NCBI GenBank assembly: GCA_937900415.1
Contig: CALCEY010000007.1
Location: 1 to 64,000 of the forward strand
Direction: 5' to 3'
Length of the DNA: 64,000 bases
Origin: an uncultured Clostridia bacterium
Lineage (GTDB): Bacteria; Bacillota; Clostridia; Peptostreptococcales; Anaerovoracaceae
The position numbers and the translations under genes were made by a program. The notes under the pieces are model-generated. The model ran no database searches. It was not told where the DNA came from and saw only the letters and a program-made list of their open reading frames with translations. This document shows, piece after piece, positions 43,865 to 52,963 of the stretch (position 1 is the first letter of the stretch; each line of letters begins with the position of its first letter).

Positions 43865-45517
43865 ATGACATATGAAAACGATATACCGGATTACGCTCTC
43901 GTTCCCGCCAGGGAAATGGAAGAACGAGTTGTAGTCCCAATAACAAAAGGAGCTGTTTATTCACCGGTACAAATAACCGACATAAGAGAAAAGTCTAAAA
44001 CTACTATCACAATAGAAGAAGATATTCTCGTTCCCGACACAAAACCCGACCTGAAAGAAATCCTTCTCATTGACGGGAAAAGTTACCTTTCCGGCAGGGA
44101 AATGGAAGAAATCATAAAAAGCGACGACTATATAAGTCTTTCCGGCGAGATAGAGCTTCAGACATTATATCTCCCGGAAAAACAAGACGGCAATAATCCG
44201 ATAATCCCAATCCAGACCAGAGTTTCTTTTAAAGATCAGTGGCACACCTCATTCTCCGCCGCTGCCAGCCTAATTTTAGACTGCTCCATAGAAAAAATTG
44301 AATACACCGTCATAAACGAAAGAAAATTCAGAGTCAAAGTTTCACTGGCAATCACAGCAAAAGAATATACCGACAACAAAGCGGATATATTCGAAGGGCT
44401 TGCCGATGAAGAAATTCAGGTTCTCAGAGAAACTGTGGAGTTTTCCAGTATTGCCTTGCGAAAAAAAGACAATCTGGCAATCAAGGAAGACATTCTTCCC
44501 AAGGACTCTCTTCGCCCGGAAAACATACTAAAGCAAGACCTTTCAATAGTAGAAAACTACAAACAGTCCACAGGCGACAAGGTTGTTGTCAACGGCTTCA
44601 TATATGTAAATATCTTGTTTTCCGTCTATTCCGGCGAAGATGACGACGTACCGGCCTGCAACCTTCATCAGCTTCAGGAAAGAATCGAATTCACACAGTT
44701 CATCCCTGTCCGCCAAGAGGGGCAGGCAAGCGGCTGCAACGTGTTTTTTAACGACCACGATTTGAGAGTCAAGCTCACGCAGGACGAGGAAGGCAGAGAC
44801 GTTTTCCGCCTTGAAGGCGATTTGCTCACTTACGTTGAACTCTACAAAAATACCGAAAAAGAAATCATCGTAGACGGTTATCATAAGCAAAAAGATTTTG
44901 TCTGTGATTTCGTAGAAGAGAACTGCAAAACCCTGATCGGAACCATTGCCAGCGAAGCGTCTGTCAGAGAAATTCTTTCATTGGAAGGCTTAGGACATGA
45001 AATCGAAAAAATTCTTTATCAGTCGGCAGACGTAATAAGCGCTGAAAGCAAAGCTGAGCAAGGTAAAATAATTACGGAGGGAACTCTTCTTGCAGAGATT
45101 GTCTGCCTGTCCGCAGATGAAGATAAAGCAATTTTTACGGTAAAAGAAGAACTTCCTTTTAGGGTAGTTACCGCCATGCCTCATGTTTCAGGAGACGAAA
45201 TAATCTGTCATAAAATTTACATCAAAGACCTCTGGGCAGAGAAGATAAACAATAAGCAGCTGGAATTCAATGCGGCGGTTCTCGTTTGCGGCGAAGTCAT
45301 GCGTCCTACTTCTTTTAGAATTCTCTCAAATCCGGCCTTTGAAGAAAGTTCCTCCCACAAAGAACCTCTTACCATGGTCATTTACGTCTGCAAGGAAAAC
45401 GATACTCTCTGGCATATAGCTAAAAAGTTTAAAACCTCTATGGACTCCATAAAACAAACGAACGGCATAGAGGAGGATGTCCTTAACGCAGGACAAAAAC
45501 TACTGATTGTAAAATAA
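43865..45517 (+). CDS. SPOCS (DUF3794) and LysM domain protein
   Basis: A 550-aa protein with repeated DUF3794/SPOCS segments (roughly 25-150, 185-300, 345-450; TTITIEEDILVPDTKPDLKE is the recurring start) and a C-terminal LysM domain (about 502-550, VIYVCKENDTLWHIAKKFKTSM). SPOCS proteins are found in spores of Clostridia and are thought to belong to the coat; LysM binds peptidoglycan. The ATG at 43865 follows AAAGGGG. It is followed by spoIIR, 52 bp downstream, agreeing with a spore role. No signal peptide is seen, as expected for a mother-cell coat protein. Confidence 0.9.
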   Translation: MTYENDIPDYALVPAREMEERVVVPITKGAVYSPVQITDIREKSKTTITIEEDILVPDTKPDLKEILLIDGKSYLSGREMEEIIKSDDYISLSGEIELQTLYLPEKQDGNNPIIPIQTRVSFKDQWHTSFSAAASLILDCSIEKIEYTVINERKFRVKVSLAITAKEYTDNKADIFEGLADEEIQVLRETVEFSSIALRKKDNLAIKEDILPKDSLRPENILKQDLSIVENYKQSTGDKVVVNGFIYVNILFSVYSGEDDDVPACNLHQLQERIEFTQFIPVRQEGQASGCNVFFNDHDLRVKLTQDEEGRDVFRLEGDLLTYVELYKNTEKEIIVDGYHKQKDFVCDFVEENCKTLIGTIASEASVREILSLEGLGHEIEKILYQSADVISAESKAEQGKIITEGTLLAEIVCLSADEDKAIFTVKEELPFRVVTAMPHVSGDEIICHKIYIKDLWAEKINNKQLEFNAAVLVCGEVMRPTSFRILSNPAFEESSSHKEPLTMVIYVCKENDTLWHIAKKFKTSMDSIKQTNGIEEDVLNAGQKLLIVK

Positions 45518-45569
45518 AGTGAATATTTTTTCTCCTTCTGCCCATAATCCTCTTGTCAGGAGGTAAATT

Positions 45570-46334
45570 ATGGACAGTAAAGCCGATAAAAAATTCAAAA
45601 AAGCATTAACCATTATGATGCTTCTTGCTTTCATAGCTCTGCCACTCTTATATAAGGCAGAAAGCCGTGCAGAAGTCAGAGAAGGTCTCATAGGCTCCGA
45701 CGGTATGATAAACCGACATCCTGGAATCATGCGTTTTCACGTCGTCGCCAACAGCGACTCCGCCGAGGACCAGGAGCTGAAGCTTGCAGTAAGAGATTAT
45801 GTGCTTTCTAAGGTACAAGGCGAAATAGCCAGCGCTATAAATAATGAAAAATCAAATACGGAGGCTTCTCAGTCTCTGATAATGAGAAATTACATCAAAA
45901 ACAATCTCCATCAAATCCGCCAATGGGCACAGGAAGCCGTAGACGACGCGGGTTTTGAATATAAAGCCGCCGCAGACATAGGCATACGCCACATTCCCGC
46001 AAAATATTACGATGAGCTCTATTTCCCCGAAGGAAATTATGAAGCTCTTACCATAACTCTCGGCGAGGGAAAAGGGAAGAACTGGTGGTGCGTGGTTTTC
46101 CCTCCCTTATGCCTGATAGATTCAGAAGATTCCGCATATAAAGAGGAATTCGACATAGGAGAGGAAGAGAGGCTTCAACTGAAGTTTAAGACTCTGGAGC
46201 TTCTTTCAGACGACAACCTGCCCGGCAGTACGGAGGCTTCGGAAAGCAACATGGAAATCTCGGTCTGCATTGAAGCAATTTTGAACTCCTTTAATAAAAC
46301 AGCGTCGGAATTAAGCGAAGAGAATAAAAATTGA
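45570..46334 (+). CDS. spoIIR: Stage II sporulation protein R
   Basis: A 254-aa signalling protein made in the forespore and exported to trigger SpoIIGA to cleave pro-sigma-E in the mother cell. A hydrophobic N-terminal segment (about 12-28, ALTIMMLLAFIALPLLY) acts as signal or anchor. The conserved start of the mature domain is IMRFHVVANSDSAEDQELKLAVRDYVL, and the KNWWCVVFPPLC block is present. Length is normal. The ribosome site is AGGAGGT. SpoIIR shows the organism carries the endospore programme. Confidence 0.95.
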   Translation: MDSKADKKFKKALTIMMLLAFIALPLLYKAESRAEVREGLIGSDGMINRHPGIMRFHVVANSDSAEDQELKLAVRDYVLSKVQGEIASAINNEKSNTEASQSLIMRNYIKNNLHQIRQWAQEAVDDAGFEYKAAADIGIRHIPAKYYDELYFPEGNYEALTITLGEGKGKNWWCVVFPPLCLIDSEDSAYKEEFDIGEEERLQLKFKTLELLSDDNLPGSTEASESNMEISVCIEAILNSFNKTASELSEENKN

Positions 46335-46404
46335 TTTTTTATTATGCCTGTTAGTAAAAGAAAATAAATAACTTAACATACTTGCTGCATTTAAGAGGCA
46401 AATT

Positions 46405-46436
46405 ACAGGTATCAATCAAGCGGTGCCTGTTTTTTG
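46405..46436 (+). terminator. Terminator after spoIIR
   Basis: ACAGGTA...TGCCTGT with six T after it. Confidence 0.75.
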
Positions 46437-46543
46437 TTTTCGCTGTTGCTTTTTATATTCCTTTATGCAATATGCAAATACAAAGAAGCGCACGATTAAA
46501 ATGTGCTGATTTTCCTTTGATTCTAAAATATATATGTTGTAAA

Positions 46544-46581
46544 AGACGGTGCAGCCCCTTTTCCCCGAGGCTGCACCGTCT
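46544..46581 (-). terminator. Terminator of the Re-citrate synthase operon
   Basis: A perfect 13-bp stem AGACGGTGCAGCC/GGCTGCACCGTCT with TTTT following on the minus strand, 86 bp after the isocitrate dehydrogenase stop. Nothing else is seen in 46437-46543. Confidence 0.9.
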
Positions 46582-46666
46582 TCTCTGAAACGCTTTCTTA
46601 TCAGCCATTGGCTGAATCGCGGCAGTTTCTTATTCAAGATATATCGTTTATCGTTCTTGCAAAATT

Positions 46667-47830
46667 TTAAAGCTTAGAAATAACGTAATCGGCAAATTCC
46701 CTGCATGTATTTCCGTCGGCTGTTCCCGTAACAACGACTTTCTTTTCCGTATCACAACAAAGATGTAGCGCATCTGAGAGACGGCTTGCTTCATCAAGCA
46801 TGCCAATATGACGGAGGAGCATTTCAGCAGCCTTGAAAATACTGGACGGATTGGCATAATCTTCAAGACCCTCTTCTATCATCCTAGGCGCAGAACCGTG
46901 TATAGCCTCAAACATGGCGTACTGATCGCCTATGTTAGCACTGCCGGCAGTACCTACTCCGCCTTGAATTTCAGCTGCTTCATCTGTAATTATATCTCCG
47001 TAAAGATTCGGCAGCACAAATACCTGAAAACGATTTCTTATGGCTTTGTTCACCAGATTGGCAGTCATTATATCTATATACCAGTCCTCGGCGTGTATTT
47101 CAGGATATTCAGAGGCAATTTCATTGCATATGCCCGAAAACTTACCGTCGGTTTTCTTCATTATATTTGCTTTGGTTACGATGGCGACCTCCGTCTTGCC
47201 ATTGGCTCTGGCATATTCAAAAGCAGCTCTTGCGATTCTTCTCGTTCCGTAATCGGTAGTAACCTTAAAATCCATAGCAAGCATTCCCGGTATTTCTATG
47301 CCCTTGCTTCCCAAAGCATATTCGCCCTCGGTATTTTCTCTGTAAAACATCCAGTCTATACCCTCTTCAGGCACAGTTACGGGACGAACGTTGGCATATA
47401 AATCAAGCTCCCGTCTCAAAGTTACATTGGCGCTTTCAAGAGTTCCTCCTTTTGGAGTCGTAGTCGGTCCCTTTAATATTACATCACATTCCTTGATTGC
47501 TGAGAGAACGTCCTCCGGAACTGCTTTTCCGAGAGCAAGGCGATTTTCTATCGTTAGGCCTTCGATTTCTTTTAATACGATTTTTTCTGATGAAAGCTGC
47601 TCTTTCAGCAAAACTTCAAGGAGTCTCTTGGCTTCCTTCATAATGATAGGGCCTATTCCGTCGCCTCCGCAAAGGCCGACGGTAATTTTTTCAAGAGAAT
47701 TGAAATCCTTTGGCGGCTCGGATTCGGCCAGTCTTTCGGCTCTTTCCATCTGCTGCCTCAGTAATTCTTCAATCTGCCGTATTGCAAGCTTTGCCGTCTC
47801 TGAAGCGTTATTCTTTATTTCTTTTTCCAT
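46667..47830 (-). CDS. Isocitrate dehydrogenase, NAD type
   Basis: A 387-aa beta-decarboxylating dehydrogenase making 2-oxoglutarate. VGLCGGDGIGPIIM starts the core near 50, YRENTEGEYALGS is the isocitrate/metal region, KANIMKKTDGKF and NLYGDIITDEAAEIQGGVG hold the active site, and FEAIHGSAPRM the coenzyme loop; the residues after the loop suit NAD. An about 45-residue helical extension precedes the usual start. The ATG at 47830 has GGGAGG; GTG at 47851 is the longer option. Last gene of the operon with Re-citrate synthase, GntR regulator and aconitase. Isopropylmalate dehydrogenase is the less likely alternative because context is TCA-like. Confidence 0.88.
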   Translation of the reverse strand: MEKEIKNNASETAKLAIRQIEELLRQQMERAERLAESEPPKDFNSLEKITVGLCGGDGIGPIIMKEAKRLLEVLLKEQLSSEKIVLKEIEGLTIENRLALGKAVPEDVLSAIKECDVILKGPTTTPKGGTLESANVTLRRELDLYANVRPVTVPEEGIDWMFYRENTEGEYALGSKGIEIPGMLAMDFKVTTDYGTRRIARAAFEYARANGKTEVAIVTKANIMKKTDGKFSGICNEIASEYPEIHAEDWYIDIMTANLVNKAIRNRFQVFVLPNLYGDIITDEAAEIQGGVGTAGSANIGDQYAMFEAIHGSAPRMIEEGLEDYANPSSIFKAAEMLLRHIGMLDEASRLSDALHLCCDTEKKVVVTGTADGNTCREFADYVISKL

Positions 47831-47916
47831 CTTTAAAATGCCTCCCTGCACATTTCTCTTTTCTGCGTATTTTTAATTGCCGCAGCTTCCCCGGTTTTAC
47901 ATAATTATCCGGTCTG

Positions 47917-47950
47917 CATATTTCCCTGTCTTACATATTTCCCTGTCCTA
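47917..47950. repeat. Tandem duplication at the end of the aconitase gene
   Basis: Two near-identical 17-bp units (CATATTTCCCTGTC + TTA or CTA). The aconitase stop codon lies at the junction, so its last codons are duplicated beyond the stop. Confidence 0.75.
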
Positions 47951-49862
47951 CGTATTTCAAAAGGCCTCCGGCTTTGAGGATAGCCTTCTGTCTTTCGGTA
48001 AATTCACAAGAAAGAGGAAGTTCCTTTCCTGTAGTAATATCTTTGAGAATCATTCTGCCTGAATCCATTCCTTCGTAAACATTATCTATTTTCAGCTCAT
48101 CACCCTGGGAAAGCACATCGTAATCATCTGGATTTGCAAAGGTCAACGGCATTATTCCGGCGTTAATCAGATTTGCCGCATGTATCCTTGCGAAGCTCTT
48201 GGCTATTACTGCTCTCACTCCGAGATAAAGAGGCACGAGAGCGGCATGCTCTCTTGATGAGCCCTGTCCGTAATTGTTTCCGCCTACGACGATACTTCTT
48301 CCGGCTGCCTTTGCTCTTTCCGGGAAAGTTTTGTCGCATACGCCGAAGCAATACTGGGACAAATGAGGTATATTGGAACGGTAAGGCAAAATCTTTGCTC
48401 CTGCCGGCATTATGTGGTCAGTAGTAATATTATCTCCTACCTTTAGAACCAAAGGAGCTTCAAGCACGTCGCCCTGCGGAGCGCTGTCAGGGAAAGGCTT
48501 GATATTCGGTCCTCTCAAAATCGGAAGTTCTTTTGCTTCTTCCTCCGAAGCCGGCGGAATCACCGCGCTGTCATCTATCTTGAATTTTTCCGGCAGTCTT
48601 ACTTCTATAGACTCGCCCAAAAGCATCGGATTGGTTATCTCTCCGGTAAGCGCCGCCGCTACAGCAGTTTCGGGAGAAACGAGATATACCTGTCCGTCGG
48701 CTGTTCCCGATCTTCCCTCAAAGTTCCTGTTGAAAGTTCTCAGAGATACTCCTCCTGAATTAGGCGAAAATCCCATGCCTATACACGGGCCACATGCACA
48801 CTCCAACACTCTTGCACCGCTTGCCAGAATGTCCGACAAGGCTCCGCAATCCGCCAGCATCGTAAGCACCTGCTTTGAGCCTGGCGATATGGAAAGGCTG
48901 ACCTCAGGACGAATGGTCTTACCCTTAAGCAAGGCGGCAACCTTAAGCATATCTAAAAGAGAGGAGTTAGTGCAAGAGCCTATGCACACCTGATCCACCT
49001 TAACACCTTTAAGCTCAGAAACCTTAACTACGTTGTCAGGGCTATGAGGGCAGGCAATCATCGGCTCAAGCTTCGACAGGTCGATATCTATAACTTTATC
49101 ATATACGGCGTCCTCGTCGCTCTTAAGCTCAACGTAGTCTTCGCCTCTTCCTTCAGCCTCGAGGAATGCCTTTGTCGTCTCATCCGACGGGAAAATCGAA
49201 GTCGTAGCTCCAAGCTCGGTTCCCATATTTGTTATGGTTGCTCTTTCAGGAACAGAAAGGGTTTTGATTCCTTCACCGCCCCATTCTATGACGGCTCCCA
49301 CGCCGCCCTTGACCGATAAAATTCTCAGGATTTCAAGGCTGACGTCTTTGGCAGTCACGAAAGGACGCAGTTTTCCGGTAAGATTTACCTTGTACATCTT
49401 AGGCATCGTTATGTAATATGCTCCGCCTCCCATGGCTACGGCCACGTCCAGGCCGCCTGCTCCCATGGCAAGCATTCCTATTCCTCCTCCCGTAGGAGTA
49501 TGGCTGTCGGAGCCGATTAAAGTCTTGCCCGGTTTTCCGAATCTTTCAAGATGAACCTGATGACATATTCCGTTACCCGGTCTTGAGAAATACAATCCGT
49601 ATTTTTTCGCCATCGACTGAATAAATCTGTGATCGTCGGCGTTTTCAAAGCCTGACTGTAGAGTGTTATGGTCTATATACGCCACTGAAAGCTCCGTTCT
49701 GACGCGGGGAACTCCCATAGTTTCGAATTCAAGGTAAGCCATGGTTCCGGTCGCGTCCTGCGTAAGAGTCTGATCTATTTTAAGGGCGATTTCACTGCCC
49801 GGCGTCATATCTCCGCTGACGAGATGCTCTTTTATTATCTTCTGTGCGATTGTTAAACCCAT
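47931..49862 (-). CDS. Aconitate hydratase
   Basis: A 643-aa [4Fe-4S] enzyme converting citrate to isocitrate. The cluster cysteines lie in VCIGSCTNSS (one) and CACGPCIGMGFSP (two); the swivel domain carries GGNNYGQGSSREHAA. Of the aconitase/isopropylmalate isomerase superfamily this is the single-chain short form (about 640 aa) common in Clostridia. Its ATG follows the GntR stop directly (TAA-ATG) with AAGGAGG inside the upstream gene. Position between Re-citrate synthase and isocitrate dehydrogenase fixes the function well. Confidence 0.94.
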   Translation of the reverse strand: MGLTIAQKIIKEHLVSGDMTPGSEIALKIDQTLTQDATGTMAYLEFETMGVPRVRTELSVAYIDHNTLQSGFENADDHRFIQSMAKKYGLYFSRPGNGICHQVHLERFGKPGKTLIGSDSHTPTGGGIGMLAMGAGGLDVAVAMGGGAYYITMPKMYKVNLTGKLRPFVTAKDVSLEILRILSVKGGVGAVIEWGGEGIKTLSVPERATITNMGTELGATTSIFPSDETTKAFLEAEGRGEDYVELKSDEDAVYDKVIDIDLSKLEPMIACPHSPDNVVKVSELKGVKVDQVCIGSCTNSSLLDMLKVAALLKGKTIRPEVSLSISPGSKQVLTMLADCGALSDILASGARVLECACGPCIGMGFSPNSGGVSLRTFNRNFEGRSGTADGQVYLVSPETAVAAALTGEITNPMLLGESIEVRLPEKFKIDDSAVIPPASEEEAKELPILRGPNIKPFPDSAPQGDVLEAPLVLKVGDNITTDHIMPAGAKILPYRSNIPHLSQYCFGVCDKTFPERAKAAGRSIVVGGNNYGQGSSREHAALVPLYLGVRAVIAKSFARIHAANLINAGIMPLTFANPDDYDVLSQGDELKIDNVYEGMDSGRMILKDITTGKELPLSCEFTERQKAILKAGGLLKYVGQGNM

Positions 49863-50507
49863 TTATTTGTCCTCCTTAATTATGTTTTCATATGCGTGAC
49901 TAACGTGTTCCATCATCAACCTTGCTACTTTGTCTCCATCTCTTTCTGTTAAAGCCTCATATATGGCGACATGCTCTCTGTAGGCTCCCGGGATTCTGTT
50001 GCTCTTTTCGAGGGAAGCCTTTCTGAATTTCAATAGCTTATGATGATTTTGAGAGAGAACGGAAAAGAGAATTGGGCTTCCGCTCTCTTCATATATGATG
50101 TCATGAAATTCCGTGTCCAGATTTTTTATGCTTTCCGAATCACTCTTCGCTGCATAAAATTCCTGTTTCTCTAAATTATGCTTAAGCCTGTCAAGCGCCT
50201 CGTCGCTGATATTTAAAGCAGCCCTTCTGAACGCCTCCGGTTCAAGGCTCTTTTTTACAAGGAACATATCCTCTACGTCTTTTTTTGTTATTCCCAAAAC
50301 CACAGAACCCATAGGCGACGATAAAATCAGTTTTTCACCCTCCAGCCTGCTGAGAGCTTCTCTTATCGGGGTGCGGCTTACTCCAAGTTCTTTGGAAAGC
50401 CTGTTCTCGCTTAAAATTTCTCCCGAGGCATAAACTCCGTTAAGTATGTTTTCTTCTATTGACTCAAACACCTGGTTTGCCAGCGATACAGATTTGTAAT
50501 CTATCAT
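49863..50507 (-). CDS. GntR-family (FCD) transcriptional regulator
   Basis: A 214-aa regulator with a winged helix-turn-helix (about 8-70, ENRLSKELGVSRTPIREALSRLE) and an FCD ligand domain (about 80-205). FCD proteins bind carboxylates such as citrate or lactate, often with metal; His residues in EFHDIIYEES and HREHVAIY-like REHVAIYEAL support this. Its ATG overlaps the Re-citrate synthase stop (ATGA). It sits second in the operon, so it probably autoregulates it through the palindrome at 51989-51996. The ligand is not certain: citrate or 2-oxoglutarate are reasonable guesses. Confidence 0.9.
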   Translation of the reverse strand: MIDYKSVSLANQVFESIEENILNGVYASGEILSENRLSKELGVSRTPIREALSRLEGEKLILSSPMGSVVLGITKKDVEDMFLVKKSLEPEAFRRAALNISDEALDRLKHNLEKQEFYAAKSDSESIKNLDTEFHDIIYEESGSPILFSVLSQNHHKLLKFRKASLEKSNRIPGAYREHVAIYEALTERDGDKVARLMMEHVSHAYENIIKEDK

Positions 50508-51880
50508 TTTACCAACTCCCTCCACTGCTCCAGTTCACTTATTTTATCTTCTATTTCTTTGTTTGCCAAGCTGGTAGTTCTTCCATCGGCGTACATTTCA
50601 TCGACCCATTCCTTTAGAATTTCTACAAGAGGATGATTTTTATCTACCCTTTCTTTTCCCCTGAGGCCAAAGTGCTCATTGATCCAGTAGGCTATTCCGG
50701 CCATGCCTGATGTTTTGCTTACGGCAACCCCGGGCGATTTGTTGAGAAGCTTTGACGTATTGAAAATATTGTATATTTCTTCGTCTTTCATAAGACCGTC
50801 TGCATGGATTCCGGCTCTCGTAACGTTAAAGTTTTCTCCGACAAATGGCGTCATAGGCGGAATTTCATATCCCATCTCATTTTTAAAGTATTCGCCGATT
50901 TCTGTTATAACGGTGGGATCCATTCCGTCCAGAGAGCCTTTGAGAGACGCGTATTCAAAGACCATTGCTTCAAGAGGCACGTTTCCGGTTCTTTCCCCTA
51001 TACCCAGAAGAGAGCAATTTACGGAGCATGCCCCGTAAAGCCATGCTGTCGAGGCGTTGGCAACGGCTTTATAAAAATCATTATGTCCGTGCCATTCCAG
51101 CATTTCGCTTGGAACTCTCGCATAATGCTGAAGTCCGTATATGATTCCGGCAACGCTTCTCGGCAGAGCAACCTCCGTATAAGGCACACCGTAGCCCATG
51201 GTATCGCAGGCTCTTATCTTTACCGGAATTCCAACCTCTTCGGAAAGCTCCATTATTTCATTGACGAAAGGAACCACAAAGCCGTAAAAATCGGCTCTGG
51301 TGATATCCTCTAAATGACATCTCGGAACGATTCCGGCGCTGAAAGCTTCCTTAATGGTTTCAAGATAAAAATCCACCGCCTGTCTCCTCGTCATGTTCAT
51401 CTTTTTAAATATATGGTAATCACTGCATGAAACAAGAATTCCCGTCTCCCTTATTTCAAGCTCCTTAACCATGCGGAAATCCTTTTTCTGTGCTCTTATC
51501 CACGTCGTTATCTCAGGAAATTTGTATCCGAGCTCCATACACTTGCTTATCGCTTCCTGATCCTTCTTGGTATATATGAAAAACTCCGACTGCCGTATCA
51601 GCCCGTAAGGTCCCCCGAGGCGAGACATCATCTTATATAAATCCACTATCTGTTTAACCGTGTAGGGAGCCATCGACTGCTGTCCGTCTCTGAAAGACGT
51701 ATCGGTTATCCATATATCCTTCGGCATGTTGGCGGGAACCCGTCTGTGGTTAAAAGCTATCTTGGGCACGCTTTCATAATCGAACATCTCCCTGTACAGA
51801 TTGGGTTCTTCCACATCCTGTAGGGTATACTTGTAAATATTCTGCTCAAGCAGATTGGTTTTCTTTGAAATTTCAAGCAT
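50504..51880 (-). CDS. Re-face citrate synthase
   Basis: A 458-aa enzyme of the LeuA/DRE-TIM metallolyase family. ITDTSFRDGQQSMAPYTVKQ carries the metal-binding aspartate and catalytic arginine; SDYHIFKKMN, HGHNDFYKAVANA (metal His pair) and NCSLLGIGERTGN follow. The sequence is of the clostridial Re-citrate synthase type first shown in Clostridium kluyveri, not the short homocitrate synthase type, and the neighbours aconitase and NAD-isocitrate dehydrogenase agree. It condenses oxaloacetate and acetyl-CoA to citrate for glutamate synthesis. Ribosome site GGAGGGGG. Homocitrate or isopropylmalate synthase activity is less likely. Confidence 0.9.
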   Translation of the reverse strand: MLEISKKTNLLEQNIYKYTLQDVEEPNLYREMFDYESVPKIAFNHRRVPANMPKDIWITDTSFRDGQQSMAPYTVKQIVDLYKMMSRLGGPYGLIRQSEFFIYTKKDQEAISKCMELGYKFPEITTWIRAQKKDFRMVKELEIRETGILVSCSDYHIFKKMNMTRRQAVDFYLETIKEAFSAGIVPRCHLEDITRADFYGFVVPFVNEIMELSEEVGIPVKIRACDTMGYGVPYTEVALPRSVAGIIYGLQHYARVPSEMLEWHGHNDFYKAVANASTAWLYGACSVNCSLLGIGERTGNVPLEAMVFEYASLKGSLDGMDPTVITEIGEYFKNEMGYEIPPMTPFVGENFNVTRAGIHADGLMKDEEIYNIFNTSKLLNKSPGVAVSKTSGMAGIAYWINEHFGLRGKERVDKNHPLVEILKEWVDEMYADGRTTSLANKEIEDKISELEQWRELVK

Positions 51881-51988
51881 TTTATCTCCCCCTCCAATTC
51901 ACTTTACTTGTCCTCATCGTCTTATGCGCTTTGCTTTTACCCTGTACAAGCCAAGACGTACACCAAAGCGCGCATATACGTCAATACA

Positions 51989-51996
51989 TGTATACA
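51989..51996. promoter_or_regulatory. Candidate GntR operator
   Basis: TGTATACA palindrome within CTTGTATACATG, at the transcription start of the citrate operon. It suits an FCD-type GntR repressor site. Confidence 0.5.
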
Positions 51997-52025
51997 AGTA
52001 TACTCTTTCTTCCGTGAACCGTCAA
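51997..52025 (-). promoter_or_regulatory. Promoter of citrate operon
   Basis: TTGACG (52025-52020), 17-bp spacer and TATACT (52002-51997) on the minus strand. Confidence 0.8.
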
Positions 52026-52095
52026 CATCTCTTATAAAAATCTTTATTATTTTTATTTTCCATGAACAGAAACTTAAAAAATAATCAAAAACCTC

Positions 52096-52126
52096 TTGAC
52101 ATTTCATCGCCTACACCATCTATAAT
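52096..52126 (+). promoter_or_regulatory. Promoter of alpha/beta hydrolase gene
   Basis: TTGACA (52096-52101) and TATAAT (52121-52126) with a rather long 19-bp spacer. Confidence 0.55.
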
Positions 52127-52149
52127 TAAACTACCCCGGGAGGCAACTT

Positions 52150-52908
52150 ATGAATGTAAAACTCAATTACGAAGAAAAGGGTCAGGGGTTTCCTCTTATC
52201 ATGCTTCACGGCAACAGGCAGAACCTGACTTATTTTAAAAATCAGATAGACTTTTTCTCGAAAAAATATAAAGTGATTGCGATTGATACTCGCGGTCACG
52301 GCAGATCGCCGGCCGGAAATGCGCCTTGCACCATCAGACAGTTTGCCGACGACCTCAATGATTTTATGGAACAAAAAAACATAGAGAAAGCCCATATTTT
52401 AGGGTTCTCTGACGGCGGCAACACTGCGGCGGTATTTGCGCTTAATCATTCGGAAAAAATAGGGAAACTGATATTAAGCGGAGCCAACCTTGATCCCTCC
52501 GGCGTCAAGGAATATTTTAGAATACCGGCTTTATTTGCATATAGATTCTTGTCCTTGTTTGAAAAACGTAAATGTGTGGATCCCGAAGACAGAACTGTCT
52601 CTTGCAGACAAAAAAACAGAAAAGCGAATATCGGCTCAAACTCAAAAGCAAAGCAAAAAATTACAAAAATTGAGCTTTTAAGCCTTATCGTAAACGAACC
52701 GAATATAAAGCCGGAAGAGCTGATGAAGATAAAAGCGCCTGCTCTTGTTATCGCCGGAACCCATGACTTAATCAAGGATAGCCATACAAGACTTATAGCC
52801 TCCTCTCTGCCGGATTCACGCATAGTTTTTATCAGGGGCGGTCATTCTCTTGCAAGGCTGAGACCCGAAAAATTCAATGAAGCCGTTATCCGGTTTTTAG
52901 GAGAATAA
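52150..52908 (+). CDS. Alpha/beta hydrolase
   Basis: A 252-aa hydrolase. The oxyanion block is LIMLHGNRQN, the nucleophile elbow is GFSDG (S87 at 85-89), the acid D206 lies in AGTHDLI and the base H232 in GGHSLA. The order and spacing match the alpha/beta-hydrolase fold. The substrate is not shown; esters or lactones are typical. Ribosome site GGGAGGC. Single gene, divergent from the citrate operon and convergent with the sensor protease gene. A Lys/Asn-rich stretch (about 153-172) is an unusual insert before the cap. Confidence 0.85.
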   Translation: MNVKLNYEEKGQGFPLIMLHGNRQNLTYFKNQIDFFSKKYKVIAIDTRGHGRSPAGNAPCTIRQFADDLNDFMEQKNIEKAHILGFSDGGNTAAVFALNHSEKIGKLILSGANLDPSGVKEYFRIPALFAYRFLSLFEKRKCVDPEDRTVSCRQKNRKANIGSNSKAKQKITKIELLSLIVNEPNIKPEELMKIKAPALVIAGTHDLIKDSHTRLIASSLPDSRIVFIRGGHSLARLRPEKFNEAVIRFLGE

Positions 52909-52963
52909 AAACAAAAGCAGGCGATAAAACACCGATTGTCAAAACTGAAATGTTCTTCAAATA

